The translations under genes and the position numbers were made by a program. The notes under the pieces were generated by a model, which worked only from the letters and a program-made list of their open reading frames with translations, was not told the DNA's origin and did not search any database. 64,000 nt of DNA from Affinundibacterium baiyunense (GTDB lineage: Bacteria; Pseudomonadota; Gammaproteobacteria; Burkholderiales; Burkholderiaceae_D): contig NZ_JAGSPM010000006.1 of the NCBI RefSeq assembly GCF_018139645.1, positions 1 through 64,000 on the forward strand, written 5' to 3'. This document shows positions 16,061-25,563 of the stretch, in pieces (positions within the stretch are counted from its first letter, which is position 1; the number at the start of each line of letters is the position of its first letter).

Positions 16061-16771
16061 TTATTCGCCGACTAATTGCACCGCGTCGATTGTTTTGTAA
16101 CCGCGTTCTAAGTTATTCGCAATCGTTACTTTGACTGCTTTGACTTTGTAATCAGTTTTGTCAAAGCTACGCACGAACCAAGTACGGTTGCCGCGGCGAT
16201 CTGCTTTTTGGTCGCTGATGCCATCCCAAACGGTATTCCATTTTCCATCAATGCTTTGCAATTCGATTTTGTTAATCGACTCAACCCCTTTGCCATCATC
16301 AAAGACAATCCGTACTTCAGTCGCTGCGACGGGTTTGTCGTAATTGACTTCTAGCCAGTCAAAACCAATATCTTGACGACCGTTAGTCCATGCTTTGCCA
16401 TCGACACCGCCTTTGGCATTGCTCGCGACATTGTATGGCGAAGGTCCAGAGCTACCTTCTTCACCAAATGTAGAACTCGCTTTTGCACTACTCGCCCATT
16501 GCGCCTTGGCGTCATTCAAATATTGATCTTCCATCTTGGCGTAATCCATCAAGGCTTTCTTTTTTTCTTGTTCGCGTTGTTCAGCAGTTGGCTCGCTTGA
16601 AATCGGTTCGGCCTTCTTTGGCGCGGATGCTGGTACGGTTGTGCTTGCTACTGCTGCGACCTCAGTTGCCGCAACTTCGGCAGAGGCTTCGGGTGCTTTC
16701 TTGCTACAGCCTAGTGCCAGTGCGCAGCTCAATGCCATCAATAAATACGAAGCATGGGAAACTTTTTTCAT
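16061..16771 (-). CDS. Lipoprotein with discoidin-like carbohydrate-binding domain
   Basis: A 236-residue lipoprotein. The signal peptide ends LALGCSKK, lipidating Cys22. Residues about 25-100 are an Ala/Glu/Lys-rich linker with a helical segment. Residues about 105-235 resemble an F5/8-type C (discoidin, galactose-binding-like) beta-sandwich: WLEVNYDKPVAATEVRIVFD, WNTVWDG, VKAVKVTIANN. Such domains bind glycans or lipids; no catalytic domain is visible. It is convergent with the Y1-like gene and separated from it by the compound hairpin. Confidence 0.7.
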   Translation of the reverse strand: MKKVSHASYLLMALSCALALGCSKKAPEASAEVAATEVAAVASTTVPASAPKKAEPISSEPTAEQREQEKKKALMDYAKMEDQYLNDAKAQWASSAKASSTFGEEGSSGPSPYNVASNAKGGVDGKAWTNGRQDIGFDWLEVNYDKPVAATEVRIVFDDGKGVESINKIELQSIDGKWNTVWDGISDQKADRRGNRTWFVRSFDKTDYKVKAVKVTIANNLERGYKTIDAVQLVGE

Positions 16772-16943
16772 AGGAAGCTCATTTTAAAAAAGATAAATGA
16801 AAAATCATGTTGAATAAACATGAAACGAAGTTGGCATTTTATGCGAGTTCGGCCAGAAGTCTGTGAGAAATTGTAAATATGATTTTTGTCTGCAATTGTG
16901 ATCAACATCCAAGCGGATCTACTGCAACTGTTTTTCCTCTTCT

Positions 16944-17471
16944 TTATTTTTTACGGTTTGCGTATTCAAGTGCGGTGATGCGATAAATCAAGCTCGGTTC
17001 TTGATCTGGCACGTCCTTGCAAGTGTCGAATGCAAGCATTCCGACTTTTTCAAGTGTTTTGCGTGATGGCAGATTTTTGGGTCTGACCAGCCCTAATACA
17101 GCATCTCTATGCTGTTGAACAAAGGCTTGATCAAGTCCAGCTTCCGCGATGGCGGTACCAACGCCAATTCCCCAAGCTGTTGGAGACAGGCGAAAATACA
17201 AATTTAAACCGACCTGCGTTCCAACCATGGTATCCATCACGCCACCAAAGCCAATTATTTGTTTTGGCGCTTGAATTAAACTAACAGCCCAATAGCCAAA
17301 GCCGTAGTTTTCCCAATGCGAAATCCAATCATGTAAGGCTTGTTCAAAACGCTTCGGAGTCGGTGGCCCAAATGGATTAAATCGATGGGTTTCTGGATTG
17401 CAATGTATCTCCAGACCCGCTTCCAGATGGTCTTTTGTCACTGGGTGCAAAATAATAGGGGTAGTGTTCAT
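16944..17471 (-). CDS. GNAT-family N-acetyltransferase
   Basis: A 175-residue acetyltransferase of the RimJ/RimL-like branch. The acetyl-CoA-binding region reads WGIGVGTAIAEAGLDQA (about residues 103-119), followed by the family-typical NLPSRKTLEKVGM. The ATG at 17471 is chosen because the domain starts right after it and it lies five bases beyond the stop of the upstream hydrolase; an ATG at 17501 would overlap that gene. The substrate is unknown, and its link with the hydrolase may be only positional. Confidence 0.8.
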   Translation of the reverse strand: MNTTPIILHPVTKDHLEAGLEIHCNPETHRFNPFGPPTPKRFEQALHDWISHWENYGFGYWAVSLIQAPKQIIGFGGVMDTMVGTQVGLNLYFRLSPTAWGIGVGTAIAEAGLDQAFVQQHRDAVLGLVRPKNLPSRKTLEKVGMLAFDTCKDVPDQEPSLIYRITALEYANRKK

Positions 17472-17475
17472 CAAT

Positions 17476-18636
17476 TTATGGCCTAACTTCCTCGCCCTCA
17501 TTCAAGATCAACAAAGGTACTTTGCCTTCCGGTTTGTCTTGAATTCGTTGACGTACGGTTAACAAGCGTTGTAAGGCTGAATGGCTGCTGTGGTCGCCCA
17601 TTTTCCAGCTAGCATTACCATAGCCCCAAGGAATCATCACTTTGCAGCCAAGCTCAACCGCGGCGCTGAGCGCATCCTCGGGTGTGGTGTGAACACTGCG
17701 GTAGCGAGCGCCGTCTTCTTTGTGATAATACGAGGCAATCGGCAACAGGCACACGTCGATAGCACCGTAACGTTGACGGATATCTTTAAAGTGCTGTGAA
17801 TAACCCGTATCGCCGGCGAAGAACAATGATTTGCCGTGTGATTGAAGAAGCCAGCCATTCCAAGCGCTTTTCGCAAAATCTTCGTATACCAGCGGTACTA
17901 AAATGCGATTGCTGAAATGATGTGCGGGTACGGCATGAATTTGTAGTGATGAAAAATTTTGCTGACTATACCAAGCCATTTCATTGATTCGATATGCGCC
18001 TTTAGGGAAATGATCAGAGAAGCCAAGTGGTACCAAGTAGTCTGGCTTGTTACCGATTCGTTCGATGTCTGCTTTGTTGAAATGATCGTAGTGGATATGT
18101 GAATACAAGACTACATTCGCGTTCGATAAAATTTGATCGTTTAATCCTTGCGGCAATCCACGACTAAATCCGCGCAACAAATGAAAACCCCAATTCACTG
18201 GCCAATCAAATTGTTCAGTGACTGGATCGAGCAAAATTTGTTGACCATCGCTAGTACTGATTTGAAAACTCGCATGACCAAACCATCGTACTTTAAAACC
18301 ACTGGTATTTTCTATGTTGGCTTGTGGACCAGTGTAGCGACATTGTTCAGCTGGGCTATCGCTTTGACATTGCAATGTTGCTTGCGCTTGATAACAATCC
18401 GCTTCGCAAGTGAACGGATAGTTTTGTTGGCCAGGATACGTATTTTGATAGCGTCCTTCTTTGCTGATCGGTTGTTTGTAATCAGGCGCGTGATGGATTT
18501 TGACGATGTTGGGATGTCCGCAAGCAGTCAGAAGTAAGGGCAATAAGGCTAGCGCTGGTAGTGCGATTCGCGGTATGCCGAGGAATTCTGAATTGGTTTG
18601 CGATGAATTTTTTTGTGAAGAAATTTTTGCGCGCAT
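17476..18636 (-). CDS. MBL-fold hydrolase lipoprotein, NAPE-PLD/UlaG-like
   Basis: A 386-residue lipoprotein (lipobox LLLTACGHP, Cys39). It has a metallo-beta-lactamase fold: the metal motif SHIHYDHFN supplies HxHxDH, FFAGDTGYS supplies the bridging Asp, and further His occur in AVPAHHFSN and near the C-terminus (IPWGYGN region). It resembles the N-acyl-phosphatidylethanolamine phospholipase D-like branch, so a membrane phosphodiester or lipid substrate is plausible but unproven. The signal region is long (about 38 residues). It is probably co-transcribed with the GNAT gene. Confidence 0.82.
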   Translation of the reverse strand: MRAKISSQKNSSQTNSEFLGIPRIALPALALLPLLLTACGHPNIVKIHHAPDYKQPISKEGRYQNTYPGQQNYPFTCEADCYQAQATLQCQSDSPAEQCRYTGPQANIENTSGFKVRWFGHASFQISTSDGQQILLDPVTEQFDWPVNWGFHLLRGFSRGLPQGLNDQILSNANVVLYSHIHYDHFNKADIERIGNKPDYLVPLGFSDHFPKGAYRINEMAWYSQQNFSSLQIHAVPAHHFSNRILVPLVYEDFAKSAWNGWLLQSHGKSLFFAGDTGYSQHFKDIRQRYGAIDVCLLPIASYYHKEDGARYRSVHTTPEDALSAAVELGCKVMIPWGYGNASWKMGDHSSHSALQRLLTVRQRIQDKPEGKVPLLILNEGEEVRP

Positions 18637-18742
18637 AAGTGTCGATTAAATTCAGTGGAGAAGTTGCAATGAGAGCTTGAGTATAAATGGCTTCTCATAA
18701 TCGCGCAGGCGATGGCTTGATCAAGCTCGCCGCTATGATTTT

Positions 18743-19300
18743 TCACAACTTAAGCACCCCACGAAACCCGCGCGCAGCATAGTAAGATTGCGCGCCATTG
18801 TGATAAACAAAGACATGATCGTAGCGACGATCGCAAAACAGTGCGCCACCTAATTTTCTGATATTGCTAGGTGTTTGAATCCAACTAGATGTTTTTAAAT
18901 CAAACTCACCGAGACTTTGCAGCAATCGATACTGTTGTTCGTTCATTAGCTCGACTCCCATCGCGGTCGCCATCTCGACCGCACTGTTATGCGGTTGATG
19001 TTCTTTGCGTGCTTGTAAGGCAGCGAGATCGTAGCAAACACTGCGACGACCAGTCGGGCTTTCAATCGAACAGTCACAAAAATAGTAAGTATCTGTCGTC
19101 GCGTCGTATGCAAATACATCAGGCTCGCCACCGGTTTTTTCCATTTCCGCCAGGCTGGCTAACTTTTCTGGAAATTGTTTTAAACGAAGTGTAATCATTT
19201 GCCAATCGATATTGGGATGGCGATGTGGGTTGGCTGCGAAACGTTTTTCTAAAATCGATAGTGTTTGTTGTGCGGCTTCTGTGTTGAGCGAATTTTTCAT
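18743..19300 (-). CDS. DUF4256 family protein
   Basis: A 185-residue soluble protein matching the DUF4256 family: NIDWQMITLRLKQFPEKL, EMEKTGGEPDVFAYD, FCDCSIESPTGRRSVCYD and the C-terminal LGGALFCDRRYDHVFVYHNGAQSYY (each in part). The function is unknown; the conserved Cys/Asp/His pattern is suggestive but no activity is established. The ATG at 19300 (MKNSLN) is preferred because family similarity begins there; an upstream ATG at 19333 adds 11 residues. Confidence 0.8.
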   Translation of the reverse strand: MKNSLNTEAAQQTLSILEKRFAANPHRHPNIDWQMITLRLKQFPEKLASLAEMEKTGGEPDVFAYDATTDTYYFCDCSIESPTGRRSVCYDLAALQARKEHQPHNSAVEMATAMGVELMNEQQYRLLQSLGEFDLKTSSWIQTPSNIRKLGGALFCDRRYDHVFVYHNGAQSYYAARGFRGVLKL

Positions 19301-19466
19301 ATTGATCAAACCAACATATGGGTAATGAAGCATTATATTGATGAACTACTTTATTAATTTTATAGCAAAGTGTGTCAATTACTCGTCGTGTTGAATACTT
19401 ACTGGCGTTTTTTAGGTTGATGTAATGGGGCGCAGGAGCAACAAAGTGGTTTGTGATTATCTAAAT

Positions 19467-19490
19467 AACCGATCAAAAAATAGATCGGTT
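19467..19490. promoter_or_regulatory. 8-bp inverted repeat upstream of the giant sensor kinase
   Basis: AACCGATC and GATCGGTT flank an 8-base AT spacer in the 291-base divergent region between the DUF4256 gene and the sensor kinase. It could be an operator or the base of a small hairpin. No other feature was recognised in 19334-19624. Confidence 0.35.
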
Positions 19491-19624
19491 GTTGCAAAAA
19501 AGGATGAATTTTCTTAAATCTAACAATAGCTCACATTGCCTACAATGAAAGCGGTTGACAGCGAAGATAGTGGTTGGCAAAGTGGATTTGATTGATTTAG
19601 AGGCGGATCAATCGCCTTACTTTC

Positions 19625-22600
19625 ATGGGTGATCTATTGCAAACAATGTTGAAAAAATCGTATTGGTACTTTAGTCGTTGCGGCTTGGCGACCTTGGTGT
19701 TGGTATGCTTTTGCTACTCAGTGTACGCATCAACTAACTCTGAGTTGCGCTTTCAACGGCTGACGGCATTGGGGGCGGAGCAGCTGTCTACTTTGTCCTT
19801 GCTGCAAGATCGCCAAGGGTTTATTTGGATAGGCACCAACAACGCTGGCTTATATCGCTTTGATGGTTATCAAACTGAAAAATTTCAGAGTTCAGCAACC
19901 GATAGTACTAGCCTGCCGCATGATCGTATCTCTGCTTTGTATGAAGACGGTGATGGCCAAATCTGGGTCGGTACGCAAAATGGTCTCGCCAAATTTAATG
20001 CCGAGACCAATAATTTCACACGATATTTTCCTAGTTCTGGCGCGGCAAATCAGCGCATCATTAAATCCATTATGTCAGATGGCAAATCCGGTTTTTGGAT
20101 TGCCTCTTGGGGTGGCTTACAACACTTCGATCCGGTTCAAGCAAAGTTCACTTTGTACGCTCATGAACCTGCGCGCAGTGATAGCTTAGCCACGAATGAT
20201 TTGAACGCGATTGCAGTTGATACAAAAGGCGGTGTATGGGCTGGTACTTGGCCAGCTGGAATCGACTATTTAGAGCCTGGCACCGATCGCTTTCGTCATT
20301 TCCGTATTGATGATGAAAAGCAGCCCGATTCGAAGTTAAACATCGTTCGCTCTATGTATCTCGACGCGCAAGGAATGTTGTGGATAGGGACAGAAAATGG
20401 CATCGTACTTTGGCATACGGCAAGCGATTGGAGTACACGTCGGCGGGTCGATACGCCAGCTAGTCGCGTCAATCATATTTATGCCGATCGTCATGGTGTT
20501 GTTTGGGCTGCGACATTATCTGCCGGCTTGTTGCGATGGGATGCAAGCGCAAAAAAGTTTAAGCAATTCGTCAAGCAAGCAATCGATCCCTATAGTCTGC
20601 CGTCGGATGATGTGCGAGCGATATTGCATGATCGTGGCGGCATGTTGTGGGTCGCTAGCTTAACTGATGGAATCGCAATCACGAACCTGAATAGTAAGGG
20701 CTTTCGTCGAATTATTCCGTTTGATGCCGATGCGCAGAATCCGCGCCCGAATAATGCGATTGGGCGGATTGCAAGTGGCGGAGACGGGCGGATTTGGTTA
20801 GCCAATAATAATGGCGTTGCCTTGTTTGATGTAGCTACCAGCAAAGTGTTAAAGCACTTCCGTGCAAATAAAAATCAAGTCGGCGCTTTGAGTAATGATT
20901 TGGTGTACAGCATACATAAGCAAACCAATGGACCATTGTGGGTCGGAACGTCTGTTGGTTTAAATCGCCTTGATGATACAAGTGGACGCGATGCGAAATT
21001 TAAGGTGATTCATTTCGGCAGCATCGCTGATGACTATATCAATACGATTGCTGCTGGTGATGAGGGCGTACTTTGGTTGGGTACCGGAAATAGCTTAATC
21101 CGTTACGACATTCGCTCGGGTGGACATCACAAATATTTGTCAGATCCAGCCGATCCTGATAGCCGTAGCGCAAAGGGAACCACGACGATTTTGCAAGACA
21201 GTCGCGGGCGTTTATGGGCGGGTTCGGAATGGGTTGGCGGCGGTTTAGATTTATTAGATCAAAAGACCGGTAAGTTCACGCATTTTCGACATAATCCTGC
21301 AGATGCGGCTAGCATTAGTGCAGATAATATTTCCTCATTACATGAAGACGTAAAAGGCCGTATCTGGGTTGGCGCATCAAATGGTTTGAATCAGATTATT
21401 ACCTCGCAAGATGGACGTACATCGTTCCGTCACTTTTTAGATAAAGACAGTATTGGGCCTGCGAAGATCGTTGCCATCGAAAGTGATTTACAAGGCAAAT
21501 TGTGGCTCAGTACAGTCGATGGCCTAATCTGTTTTGATCCAGACGGTGGTATGGTTAAACGCTATTCTGCTAGTGATGGTATTTCAGATAGTTTTTCTGG
21601 CGCTTCGTATCGTGATGCTCATGGCGTACTTTATTTTGGTGGCACCAAAGGCATGACAGCGATTGAGCCAAGTGCGGTGCGCAGTTCTTCAATTCCGCCG
21701 CAGCTCGCGATTACGAATATTACGGTCTTTAATCGATCCTTAAAGTATGGTATGCCGCCAACCGGGGTGCGTCTATCGGGCCCAGTAACTGCTCCCAAAG
21801 AATTAGTCATTACGCAGCAAGAATCGGTGTTTTCGATTGAATTTGCGGCGCTTCATTTTACTAATCCATCATTAAATCGTTATGCCTATCGCTTAGAAGG
21901 ATTTGATCGCGATTGGGTTGAAGTGGATGCCGAGCGTCGTAGCGCCACTTATACTAATTTGAATCCGGGTGATTATGTTTTTCAAGTTAAAGCAGCGAAT
22001 GATCTTGGCGTCTGGAGTGACAGAGTGGCGAGTGTCAAAATCGCGATTCCTCCGCGTTATTGGCAGACGACTTGGTTTCGTTGGCTGATGTTGTTGCTGA
22101 CGGCGGCGATCTTGTTTGGTATTTATCGTTGGCGAGTCGCACACTTAACGCGTGATCAGGCGCGCTTAGAATCTTTGGTAGCAGAACGTTTGCAAGAACT
22201 GGTCGCGCAACAGCAAGTCAATCGAGACAACGCAGAGCGTATGCAAGCGATTCTTCAAAATGCAGCGGACGCGATTTTAACCACCGACAAATATTGGAAG
22301 ATAGAGTCGTGTAATCGCGCCGGCTTAGCTTTGTTTGGCTGGCAACTTGATGCAATCAAAGGTATGCCTTTTGCTCGCTTGTGTGCAGAGGATGTGAGTG
22401 AGCAATTGCAGGAAAGGATAGCCAGTGAAGATTTCGCCAAGAAGGGGCACTGCGAAATGGAGCTACAACAAGTACGCGCCGATGGTAGCCTATTTTTAGC
22501 GGAACTATCACTGAGTGGATTTGCCGACGCGGGAGAAAGAAAATTCATTCTAATCGTTCGCGACATCACCGAGCAAAAGCGAGTTGAACGGATGAAAACG

Positions 22601-23287
22601 CAATTTGTCTCGACCGTCAGCCATGAATTGCGCACCCCTCTAACCGCAATTCGCGGTGGTCTTGGCCTCATGGTCGGCGGTGTGGCTGGCGAATTGCCAG
22701 TTGCTGCGGCCAAATTGGGACAGATCGCTTTAAATAACGCCGAGCGCCTTGGTCGCTTAATCAATGATCTATTGGATATGCAAAAGATTGAAGCCAATAT
22801 GATGGACTTCAATTTTCAGAAGTTGCCATTAGCTGGCTTGATCGCTGACGTATTAGAATCAAATCAAGCCTTTGCTCAACGTCTAGGTGTATCGCTGTTG
22901 ATCGATAGCGATATTCCGAATTATGCCTTACGCGTCGACCCTGATCGCTTCGCCCAAGTGATGGCGAATCTCTTGTCAAATGCTTGCAAATATTCTCCAC
23001 AAGCAGAACATGTTCGCATCCGTTTATTAACGAACAAAGAAGGTCATGTACGGATCGAAGTAATTGATCGCGGCCCCGGTATTTCAGCCAGTTTTAGCGA
23101 AAGAATTTTCCAGAAATTCTCACAAGAAGATGCCTCCGACACGCGCGCCAAAGATGGCACTGGATTAGGTTTGACGATCGCCAAAGAGCTGGTAGAACGC
23201 ATGGATGGCAAGATTGGTTTTTACCCAAATCCACTTGGCGGTACGATATTTTTTGTGGAGTTTCCTATGTTCTCTGTTGTGATGTAG
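19625..23287 (+). CDS. Large propeller-sensor histidine kinase (reg_prop, Y_Y_Y, PAS, HisKA, HATPase)
   Basis: A 1220-residue membrane kinase. Order: signal segment (to about residue 36); a periplasmic double beta-propeller of about fourteen reg_prop repeats (recurrent FIWIGTNNAGLYRFDG, WVGTQNGLAKF, LWLGTGNSLIRYD) to about 700; a Y_Y_Y domain about 735-800; one transmembrane helix about 815-838; a PAS domain about 870-990; HisKA with VSHELRTPLTAIRGG near 1005; and an HATPase with NLLSNACKYSPQ, DRGPGIS and DGTGLGLTI. No receiver or DNA-binding domain is fused, and no response regulator is adjacent. By analogy, the propeller senses an extracellular ligand such as a polysaccharide, but the ligand is unknown. 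Confidence 0.9.
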   Translation: MGDLLQTMLKKSYWYFSRCGLATLVLVCFCYSVYASTNSELRFQRLTALGAEQLSTLSLLQDRQGFIWIGTNNAGLYRFDGYQTEKFQSSATDSTSLPHDRISALYEDGDGQIWVGTQNGLAKFNAETNNFTRYFPSSGAANQRIIKSIMSDGKSGFWIASWGGLQHFDPVQAKFTLYAHEPARSDSLATNDLNAIAVDTKGGVWAGTWPAGIDYLEPGTDRFRHFRIDDEKQPDSKLNIVRSMYLDAQGMLWIGTENGIVLWHTASDWSTRRRVDTPASRVNHIYADRHGVVWAATLSAGLLRWDASAKKFKQFVKQAIDPYSLPSDDVRAILHDRGGMLWVASLTDGIAITNLNSKGFRRIIPFDADAQNPRPNNAIGRIASGGDGRIWLANNNGVALFDVATSKVLKHFRANKNQVGALSNDLVYSIHKQTNGPLWVGTSVGLNRLDDTSGRDAKFKVIHFGSIADDYINTIAAGDEGVLWLGTGNSLIRYDIRSGGHHKYLSDPADPDSRSAKGTTTILQDSRGRLWAGSEWVGGGLDLLDQKTGKFTHFRHNPADAASISADNISSLHEDVKGRIWVGASNGLNQIITSQDGRTSFRHFLDKDSIGPAKIVAIESDLQGKLWLSTVDGLICFDPDGGMVKRYSASDGISDSFSGASYRDAHGVLYFGGTKGMTAIEPSAVRSSSIPPQLAITNITVFNRSLKYGMPPTGVRLSGPVTAPKELVITQQESVFSIEFAALHFTNPSLNRYAYRLEGFDRDWVEVDAERRSATYTNLNPGDYVFQVKAANDLGVWSDRVASVKIAIPPRYWQTTWFRWLMLLLTAAILFGIYRWRVAHLTRDQARLESLVAERLQELVAQQQVNRDNAERMQAILQNAADAILTTDKYWKIESCNRAGLALFGWQLDAIKGMPFARLCAEDVSEQLQERIASEDFAKKGHCEMELQQVRADGSLFLAELSLSGFADAGERKFILIVRDITEQKRVERMKTQFVSTVSHELRTPLTAIRGGLGLMVGGVAGELPVAAAKLGQIALNNAERLGRLINDLLDMQKIEANMMDFNFQKLPLAGLIADVLESNQAFAQRLGVSLLIDSDIPNYALRVDPDRFAQVMANLLSNACKYSPQAEHVRIRLLTNKEGHVRIEVIDRGPGISASFSERIFQKFSQEDASDTRAKDGTGLGLTIAKELVERMDGKIGFYPNPLGGTIFFVEFPMFSVVM

Positions 23288-23329
23288 GAGGTTCAGTTGT
23301 TAAGTCAAACAATTTTTGCTGTATTGATG

Positions 23330-23366
23330 ACGCGATGAATCTGTTAATCCATCGCGTTCTTCATCT
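23330..23366. terminator. Hairpin terminator between convergent genes
   Basis: ACGCGATG (23330-23337) and CATCGCGT (23350-23357) form a perfect 8-bp stem between the 3' ends of the plus-strand kinase and the minus-strand hypothetical gene. The plus strand then reads T-rich (TCTTCATCT). It is probably bidirectional. Confidence 0.5.
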
Positions 23367-23404
23367 AAATTGTTCTTTGAAATAGGCCAGAATAACAAGT
23401 TAGC

Positions 23405-24697
23405 TTATTTTGTTTTGACCACAGATTGATACTTTAGTGCGGCAGTTTTATCTATCGCCACAGGCAGTGCACTTGCAGGCAATGCGTATTCATATTGACC
23501 AGACCACCGCTCACCAAAGAAAACGCCCAACGGTGCTTTTTCAACTAAATAGAATCGATTTGTCCAATACTTGTTTTCTTGATCTTGAAACACCGCGACG
23601 TAAACTCGGCTGCGGGTAACTATCGTATCGGTATAAGTATTGTTCACCCATTGTTTTTTGTTTTGATTTTCAAATGAGGTAGCTGGATAAGCATAGATAA
23701 GTTTGAACTGACGTTTAGACTGGGTGCCGCCAACAGCCTGTGACTTGATTAAAATATTCCACTGGTTTTTCGCGGCGTCTAACTCTGGCTTCGTCGGCAA
23801 ATCATTTGATGGTTCACGTAAGCTTAAATTAGGATCGGCAGTTGCTGCTGTGTCTTCTAAAGCGCTGTCGAACGCTGCATTGGCGGCACGATATTGTTTG
23901 ATAATGCGTTCTACTGTCCACGCTTTTGCCGCTTCCTCTTTCCCTTCTTTAACTAATAGGGGCATTACCATTCCAGGAAGGAGCAGGTTATGGCCGTCAG
24001 CTTCGGTCTTGTTTCCAGCAAATGGCGTTTCACCAATATATAGAATTCCAGGTTCAAGCTCTAACAAATTTTTTAGTCCGGTTGGAGTTAATTTGTCCGC
24101 TACTTTATTACCTTGCAAATCCGTTTTGTGAATCATTTGTCCGTACAGCAAGTGCATTCTTGATTCGGGATTGCCCTCTGGCAGTAGAAAATGGGTAGTA
24201 TTTTGTAGGGCACGTAAATTGCGATCCTTATAAGTTGAGGAGCGTGTGAATTTTGCTTTTGGCACTAGTTTAGATGGGTCGCTCGCTTCGAAACCATAGC
24301 GCGTTGAGATGGTCGCTACGCCAGTACTATCGTCATACTCAACTAAGAATTTTCCAATAGCAAAAGTTGCAGATTGATTTAGGGATACACCACCCATTGG
24401 TACGTTTGAAAAATAGATGCCACCAATTCCGCGCTTATCAGCGGTTACTGGTTTTTTGTCTAAATTATTGTCTGCTCTATCTTGCTCGAATTGTTTTCTA
24501 TCAGACGCGCTGAGATCAGCGTGCGATAAGCCACCGCTTGACTGGGTAGAACTTTGTACCTTCTCAATCAATTTGTTGAATAGCCCTTGCGCGTGAATTT
24601 GTGGGGCTGTTAATGCGAATATGCTGGCGATGAGAATCGCACAGCTTTTTTTCTTATACTGATTTTTTTGACGAATTTGTTGATGAAGATTGTGCAT
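23405..24697 (-). CDS. Secreted protein of unknown function, 430 residues
   Basis: Not recognised. The ATG at 24697 gives a cationic N-terminus, a hydrophobic stretch (CAILIASIFALTA) and a probable cleavage site after QIHA (near residue 36), so it is exported. The mature protein is polar with many Asn, Lys and Thr; one segment (RSRVYVAVFQDQENKYWTNRFYLVE) suggests a beta-rich C-terminal domain. It lies between the giant kinase and a two-component pair, so a role in envelope sensing is possible but unsupported. Confidence 0.6.
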   Translation of the reverse strand: MHNLHQQIRQKNQYKKKSCAILIASIFALTAPQIHAQGLFNKLIEKVQSSTQSSGGLSHADLSASDRKQFEQDRADNNLDKKPVTADKRGIGGIYFSNVPMGGVSLNQSATFAIGKFLVEYDDSTGVATISTRYGFEASDPSKLVPKAKFTRSSTYKDRNLRALQNTTHFLLPEGNPESRMHLLYGQMIHKTDLQGNKVADKLTPTGLKNLLELEPGILYIGETPFAGNKTEADGHNLLLPGMVMPLLVKEGKEEAAKAWTVERIIKQYRAANAAFDSALEDTAATADPNLSLREPSNDLPTKPELDAAKNQWNILIKSQAVGGTQSKRQFKLIYAYPATSFENQNKKQWVNNTYTDTIVTRSRVYVAVFQDQENKYWTNRFYLVEKAPLGVFFGERWSGQYEYALPASALPVAIDKTAALKYQSVVKTK

Positions 24698-24878
24698 AGA
24701 TGTTTGGTTTAGAAAGGTCAATAAAGAATAGTTGATTGTTCAGACTATTAGCTAGTTGAAATATTTTATAAAATACTTATCCCGCTGAAATCACATGAAG
24801 ATGTGATAGAAAGTTTCTGTAAACTCCTTACTATTTTGTTTTGGAATTTATTTCGCTTTCCTTTTTCTATTTTTATGT

Positions 24879-25559
24879 ATGGAAATTAAGATAGGTATCG
24901 TTGAAGATGACCCGAGAACCTTGTCTCGCTTTGTAAGCACTATTCGATCACGCGCAAATTGGAGTATTGCCTTTGCATGTGGGAAATGGCACGAAGCTCG
25001 CCATGCTATCTCTCAAGATTCGATAAATGTTTTGTTGTTGGATTTGGGTTTGCCGGACGGAGATGGGATTGACCTGATTCCTTGGACCCTTGCGCACTAT
25101 CCAAGTTGTCAGGTATTGATAATTTCGGTTTTTGGTGACGAGGATAATGTGATTCGTTGCGTAGAAGCTGGCGCCTCAGGATACCTATTAAAAGGACAGG
25201 GAGACGAGGAGTTAGCTGAGCATCTAGAAGATCTCATGGATGGTGGTTCGCCAATGTCACCACAAATAGCTAGACGTGTTTTAACGCAGTTGCGTGACTA
25301 CACAACACCAAATCGATTCGGTAATACGACTTTTGAGCAAAAATCATCCGATAGCGGTTCTTTGCTGACTTCAAAAGAAATGCTTGTCCTTAAAGATTTG
25401 ACAATCGGTTACACCTATGGGGAAGTCGCTGAGTTGAGACAGATGAGTTTGAACACAGTACGTCATCATGTTAAGAGCATTTATAGCAAACTTTATGTTA
25501 ATTCACGCACTCAAGCAATTAATACGGCTACTCGTATGGGGATATTGGATCTCAAATAA
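24879..25559 (+). CDS. NarL/FixJ-family response regulator
   Basis: A 226-residue regulator. Receiver domain: acidic pair EDD at residues 9-11, phosphoacceptor Asp in LLLDLGLPDGDG (about 57), conserved Thr position occupied by Ser in IISVFGDED, and Lys in YLLKGQGDEE (about 108). LuxR-type HTH from about 162: LTSKEMLVLKDL, MSLNTVRHHVKSIYSKL. No clear Shine-Dalgarno sequence precedes the ATG. The kinase gene begins right after its stop, so they are almost certainly a cognate pair. Confidence 0.9.
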   Translation: MEIKIGIVEDDPRTLSRFVSTIRSRANWSIAFACGKWHEARHAISQDSINVLLLDLGLPDGDGIDLIPWTLAHYPSCQVLIISVFGDEDNVIRCVEAGASGYLLKGQGDEELAEHLEDLMDGGSPMSPQIARRVLTQLRDYTTPNRFGNTTFEQKSSDSGSLLTSKEMLVLKDLTIGYTYGEVAELRQMSLNTVRHHVKSIYSKLYVNSRTQAINTATRMGILDLK

Positions 25560-25563
25560 TTTA

